64,000 bases of DNA from Caproicibacter sp047833665 (GTDB taxonomy: Bacteria; Bacillota; Clostridia; Oscillospirales; Acutalibacteraceae): assembly GCA_047833665.1 (NCBI GenBank), contig CP181261.1:1488001-1552000 (forward strand). Reading direction: 5' to 3'. This document shows, piece by piece, positions 60,765-64,000 of the stretch; position 1 is the stretch's first letter; each line of letters begins with the position of its first letter. The notes under the pieces were generated by a model. That model had not been told where the DNA came from. It made no database searches and was given only the letters and a program-made list of their open reading frames with translations. A program made the position numbers and the translations under genes.

Positions 60765-63229
60765 GGGATTTCTTAAAAGGCAAACGTTGCATGGTGTGGA
60801 GTTTTATGGGTAATTCCCGAATGTATGAGGCGCTTAGAGACTACGGCGACCGCTTTGATACGGTAGGCATTTTTACTTTTGAGGTTGACGAAACAGGCAC
60901 AATTACTGAAACCGGTACAAGCATCAGCAGCATGCTACCGTATATTCAGAAATGGCCTCATATTAAGTGGCTGCTCACAATTATGAATCATGGAATAGCC
61001 AATATTTTTACTGCACTTCGCAACAACGAAAACGGTGCAAAGGATAAGTTTCTCACTGAAATCATCCGAATAATGAACAAGTATCCATGGTGCGCTGGGG
61101 TAGATATTGACCTTGAGCGCGGTGGAGGTTATGAAAACAAGGATGCGGCGAATGCACTATTTAGGGATATATACAATACAGTTAAGTCTTATGATGCAAC
61201 AAAGCTTGTCAACATCTGCCTGCCTGGCATGACCGGCGTTCAAGGCTCGGTGGGCGGTGAAGACTGGTGTGTTTATGCCGATCTTAACGACTATTGCGAT
61301 ACCGCCGCCATCATGAGCTATGGCATGGCATGGGCGGGCTCTGCTCCCGGCCCAGTATCTCCTCGTGACTGGCTTGAGGGCATATATGATTATGCTGTTT
61401 CCGTTATGTCACCCGACAAGATATTCATGGGATTGCCTGCTTATGGTTGGAACTGGAGGATTCATGATACACCTGAAAACCTTGGAATAACCTATCGAGG
61501 AGTGTCTAATACCTACTATGCGGCAAAATACTGGATGACTGGGGTTTACAATTTCACAGGCGATGCACCGCCCCAGCCGTTTATTCCAATTGTGGCTTAC
61601 TGGGATGACTATAACAAAGTACCTTGGGCTCTTCCTCATGTATATGATTATATGGAAGGATGGGATGCTGTATCTTGGGAATATCCGCTGCTAAAAGGGG
61701 TTTATAACAGGCGAAGATATTTGACAAGCTATGGCAAGGAGCAGAAAGCGGAGTTCGGAACCATTTATATTGACAGGAACGGAGTTCCGGATGAATACGA
61801 AGGAAATGTCATTATTACTGATGAGATGGCCTCACTTGGAGATGACCAGGCGTCAGCAGAGTACCGTTTTGAGATAAGAGAAGCGGGATATTACGATATT
61901 GCAGTACAGCTTTGCTTTCCTTACTGGGACAAAAATGCGATTATTGTTTCCCTTGATGGTATATCAAAGACTTTCAGCGAGAACCGTTTATGGTGGCCAT
62001 ACTGGAGAAGAGTTTGCTGGTTGACACTTGCAAAAGGTGTATTTCTCCAAGAGGGAACGCATGCTGTCAGCATAAGCGGTGGTGTGCCGGGAGTCCAGTT
62101 TTACGGTTTTAGGGTTTGCAGTGGATTTTCGGAGTATCCCTTTGCCGGTGAAGCCAGCTTTATGCTCTCTCCTCGTCGGTTCAAGGATGTCAATGGTGTG
62201 ATGGTTGAGCCGGATCGAGGTTTTAAACTGACCTTTGAAATGTTGCGAAGAAAACCCGACTCGGCGCTTATTTGGTATGAGGATTTTCGGGACAGGAACA
62301 TCCTGCCTGAAAATTACTGGACTGTGCTGGATGGCGAATGGGATGTTTGGCAAGATCCAGACAGCACAGAAAGTCGCCCATATTCCCAGCTCGAGGGATA
62401 TGGCAAACTTGCATGGAAATACGACGGGTTTTCCGATATTCATATCCGGGCAAGGCTGGCTTTCCCTCAAAATAGCAGTGGACGGGCTGGGGTGTTCCTT
62501 GGAGATATTTTCTGCTGCTTAAATTATGACACGCAAAGAGTCGAGCTTTATCAAGGTAATTCCTTGCTTGGTAGCTATTCCACCAGTTTCTCAAAAACTG
62601 CAGATGCCGATCTTCGTGCTAATCCGAATATGTATACTATAGAGATGCGAAAACGCGGCAATAAGGTAAGAGTATATTCAGGTGCAGCTTCAACCCTGCG
62701 TTTCACAGTGAATGTAAACGGTGGTAGTGGTTATGCAGGGTACTGCTCGGACAACCGGACGGTATGCGAGCTACTGAGACTGGGCGATGCATGGGTATAT
62801 GAACCATACGAGCGTTTTGATGTGGAACTCCCGGATGGAACTATAACCAGCTTTGGCAGGCTTGCTCGCACTGGTGTCACGTGGGATGATGAATTTCAGG
62901 TGTTTTCAGTAAATAGCGATGTGGAGGAATCGATAACTCGCAGTGAGGACATTTCGATGGACTATGACTTCTTCCACTCACAACTTTTGGCTCTTTCTTG
63001 CGGTAATGACTATGAAGTAAAGATTATACCGAAAGACATCAATATCTGGATATCCCGTCTCTTCCTCGGAGATGCAGATGGTTTTTCTATTCTGTATTAT
63101 CAGGATGTGGACAGCCTTGTTTACTGGGCAAACGAAGCGGCTTATCGATGGAAATTGCGAGGTATAGCCATCTGGTCGCTTGGTCAGGAGGATATGCGGC
63201 TGTGGGAGGCGCTTCCGAAGCAAATGTAG
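60761..63229 (+). CDS. Tail protein with GH18-type glycosidase domain
   Basis: 822 residues, GTG start. N-terminal ~320 residues are a GH18 barrel: MVWSFMGNSRMYEAL, catalytic D115-x-D117-x-E119 in AGVDIDLERGG, IMSYGMAWAG, and GLPAYGWNW. The last barrel element (YYQDVDSLVYWANEAAYRWK, RGIAIWSLGQED) occurs only at the C-terminus, after an inserted block of ~400 residues with carbohydrate-binding beta domains. Likely degrades or binds a surface glycan during adsorption. Confidence 0.88.
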   Translation: MRDFLKGKRCMVWSFMGNSRMYEALRDYGDRFDTVGIFTFEVDETGTITETGTSISSMLPYIQKWPHIKWLLTIMNHGIANIFTALRNNENGAKDKFLTEIIRIMNKYPWCAGVDIDLERGGGYENKDAANALFRDIYNTVKSYDATKLVNICLPGMTGVQGSVGGEDWCVYADLNDYCDTAAIMSYGMAWAGSAPGPVSPRDWLEGIYDYAVSVMSPDKIFMGLPAYGWNWRIHDTPENLGITYRGVSNTYYAAKYWMTGVYNFTGDAPPQPFIPIVAYWDDYNKVPWALPHVYDYMEGWDAVSWEYPLLKGVYNRRRYLTSYGKEQKAEFGTIYIDRNGVPDEYEGNVIITDEMASLGDDQASAEYRFEIREAGYYDIAVQLCFPYWDKNAIIVSLDGISKTFSENRLWWPYWRRVCWLTLAKGVFLQEGTHAVSISGGVPGVQFYGFRVCSGFSEYPFAGEASFMLSPRRFKDVNGVMVEPDRGFKLTFEMLRRKPDSALIWYEDFRDRNILPENYWTVLDGEWDVWQDPDSTESRPYSQLEGYGKLAWKYDGFSDIHIRARLAFPQNSSGRAGVFLGDIFCCLNYDTQRVELYQGNSLLGSYSTSFSKTADADLRANPNMYTIEMRKRGNKVRVYSGAASTLRFTVNVNGGSGYAGYCSDNRTVCELLRLGDAWVYEPYERFDVELPDGTITSFGRLARTGVTWDDEFQVFSVNSDVEESITRSEDISMDYDFFHSQLLALSCGNDYEVKIIPKDINIWISRLFLGDADGFSILYYQDVDSLVYWANEAAYRWKLRGIAIWSLGQEDMRLWEALPKQM

Positions 63230-63249
63230 GTTAAAAGTTTTATATATTC

Positions 63250-63280
63250 AGCGCTTTGCTTTAAGGCAAGGCGCTTTTTT
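63250..63280 (+). terminator. Terminator before the lysis genes
   Basis: AGCGCTTTGC pairs with GGCAAGGCGCT (one G-U), then T6. Confidence 0.75.
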
Positions 63281-63316
63281 ATATGCAAAACTCAAGTTGA
63301 ACGGAGGTTTAAGACA

Positions 63317-63721
63317 ATGAAAACAGTATGGAACTGGGTGCAGGCGGTTTTTACTGCTATTGGCGGATTTCTTGGCTGGTTTCTTGGAGGGCTGGATGGA
63401 TTTTTATATGCACTCATCGCTTTTGTAGCCATTGACTATGTGACCGGAGTGATGTGTGCCGTTGTAGACAGAAAGCTTTCGAGTGAAGTCGGGGCCAAGG
63501 GCATCTTTAAGAAAGTGCTTATTTTTGTACTTGTAGGAGTAGGACACATCATCGACAGCCAGGTGCTCGGCAATGGCGGGGCAATTCGGACAGCAGTGAT
63601 TTTCTTTTACCTAAGTAATGAAGGAGTTTCAATTCTTGAGAATGCAGCACATATAGGACTGCTGAAGAACGCATTGGAACAACTGCATGGCCGCTCAAAT
63701 GAGGAGGATGAAAAGAAATGA
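63317..63721 (+). CDS. Phage holin
   Basis: 134 residues, same family as the prophage 1 holin: FVAIDYVTGVMCAVVDRKLS and VGAKGIFKKVLIFVLVGVGH, hydrophobic helices at about residues 10-50 and 66-105. Ends NEEDEKK with the stop overlapping the next ATG. Confidence 0.9.
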   Translation: MKTVWNWVQAVFTAIGGFLGWFLGGLDGFLYALIAFVAIDYVTGVMCAVVDRKLSSEVGAKGIFKKVLIFVLVGVGHIIDSQVLGNGGAIRTAVIFFYLSNEGVSILENAAHIGLLKNALEQLHGRSNEEDEKK

Positions 63722-63830
63722 AGCTTTTTACTAAATACATGACGCGAAACGATTGCTATACAGCTGGTCGAAAAATCACGCCTAAAGGAATCATGGTACA
63801 TTCGACAGCTGTGCCGGGTGTAATGGCGGC
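63697..63830 (+). repeat. 134-bp tandem repeat, copy 1
   Basis: From AAATGAGGAGG to GTAATGGCGGC; exact copy follows. Confidence 0.96.
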
Positions 63831-63855
63831 AAATGAGGAGGATGAAAAGAAATGA
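63718..63855 (+). pseudogene. Amidase N-terminal fragment produced by the duplication
   Basis: Reads MKLFTKYMTRNDCYTAGRKI to VMAANEEDEKK and stops, because the repeat joins the amidase start to the holin's last codons. 45 residues; not functional. Confidence 0.85.
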
Positions 63856-63964
63856 AGCTTTTTACTAAATACATGACGCGAAACGATTGCTATACAGCTG
63901 GTCGAAAAATCACGCCTAAAGGAATCATGGTACATTCGACAGCTGTGCCGGGTGTAATGGCGGC
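63831..63964 (+). repeat. 134-bp tandem repeat, copy 2
   Basis: Exact copy of 63697-63830, no spacer. Confidence 0.96.
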
Positions 63965-64000
63965 TGAGTGGTTTTCCCGTTGGAACAAATCTTACAAAGC
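63852..64000 (+). CDS. N-acetylmuramoyl-L-alanine amidase, 5' part (runs off window)
   Basis: Starts MKLFTKYMTRNDCYTAGRKI and continues through MVHSTAVPGVMAAEWFSRWN to the window end. The zinc-binding His in GIMVHSTA is typical of phage amidase_2-type endolysins. Ribosome site GAGGAGG duplicated with it. Lysis partner of the holin. Confidence 0.82.
   Translation, partial: MKLFTKYMTRNDCYTAGRKITPKGIMVHSTAVPGVMAAEWFSRWNKSYK

Larger units (their letters stand above)
47242..64000 (+). mobile_element. Prophage 2, HK97-type siphophage, left-truncated and rearranged
   Basis: Late genes follow the order terL (partial), portal, ClpP-like protease, capsid, connectors, tail tube, G/GT, tape measure, tail proteins, holin, amidase. 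There is no sheath gene, so the tail is non-contractile. Missing left half, a tape measure duplication, a tape measure-Tal fusion and inserted cargo genes (EEP, PIN/AbrB, erm) suggest a defective remnant. Continues past the window. Confidence 0.85.

Overview
The window comes from a spore-forming, low-to-mid G+C member of the Clostridia, probably Oscillospirales-like. The evidence is a chromosomal block with spoIIGA-sigE, sigG-ylmC and dnaG-rpoD, phage modules of Firmicutes type, and strong AGGAGG ribosome binding sites. It is a chromosome segment (about 25,982-47,182) flanked by two unrelated prophages.

Prophage 1 (1 to about 25,980) is a contractile-tail phage of the PBSX/xkd type. In order it carries: ImmA/IrrE peptidase, DNA methyltransferase, terS-terL, SPP1-type portal, head morphogenesis protein, GP20 scaffold, capsid, connectors, sheath, tube, tail chaperone with a -1 frameshift, tape measure, XkdP-XkdU baseplate genes, fibre, XkdX, GH25 lysin and holin. 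Behind the holin is a patchwork accessory end: a cupin gene between two diverged copies of holin 3' sequence, then two unrecognised genes that each carry an R-x4-H motif of HEPN ribonuclease type. It ends facing the 3' end of a tRNA-Thr gene. Its integrase lies outside the window.

The chromosomal block holds tRNA-Thr and tRNA-Asp, spoIIGA-sigE (Spo0A-type promoter), a divergent CCA transferase/UDG pair, sigG (SigF-type promoter) with ylmC, a TtcA-like tRNA thiolase, copA-copZ, a T-box leader with ilvD, an IS30-family insertion, pyruvate kinase, a catalytically degenerate VanY-like protein, rpmE, yigZ, and the dgt-dnaG-rpoD-rrf2 cluster.

Prophage 2 (about 47,242 to the end) is an HK97-type siphophage in poor condition. 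It begins inside terL next to a long palindrome, so its left part is missing. It continues with portal, ClpP-like protease, HK97 capsid, connectors, tail tube and a second G/GT frameshift pair. The tape measure is broken by a 170-bp tandem duplication and fused to the tail-associated protein. A GH18-type tail protein, a holin and an amidase with a 134-bp tandem duplication follow. Cargo is scattered among the late genes: an endonuclease/exonuclease/phosphatase-fold gene, a PIN/AbrB toxin-antitoxin pair and an erm rRNA methyltransferase with its own leader peptide and attenuator.

The strongest leads are the twin HEPN-motif genes, a phage cargo gene whose ribosome site is buried in a hairpin that also contains its promoter, and the inducible-looking erm cassette inside a tail module. 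Nothing can be called a new system from sequence alone.
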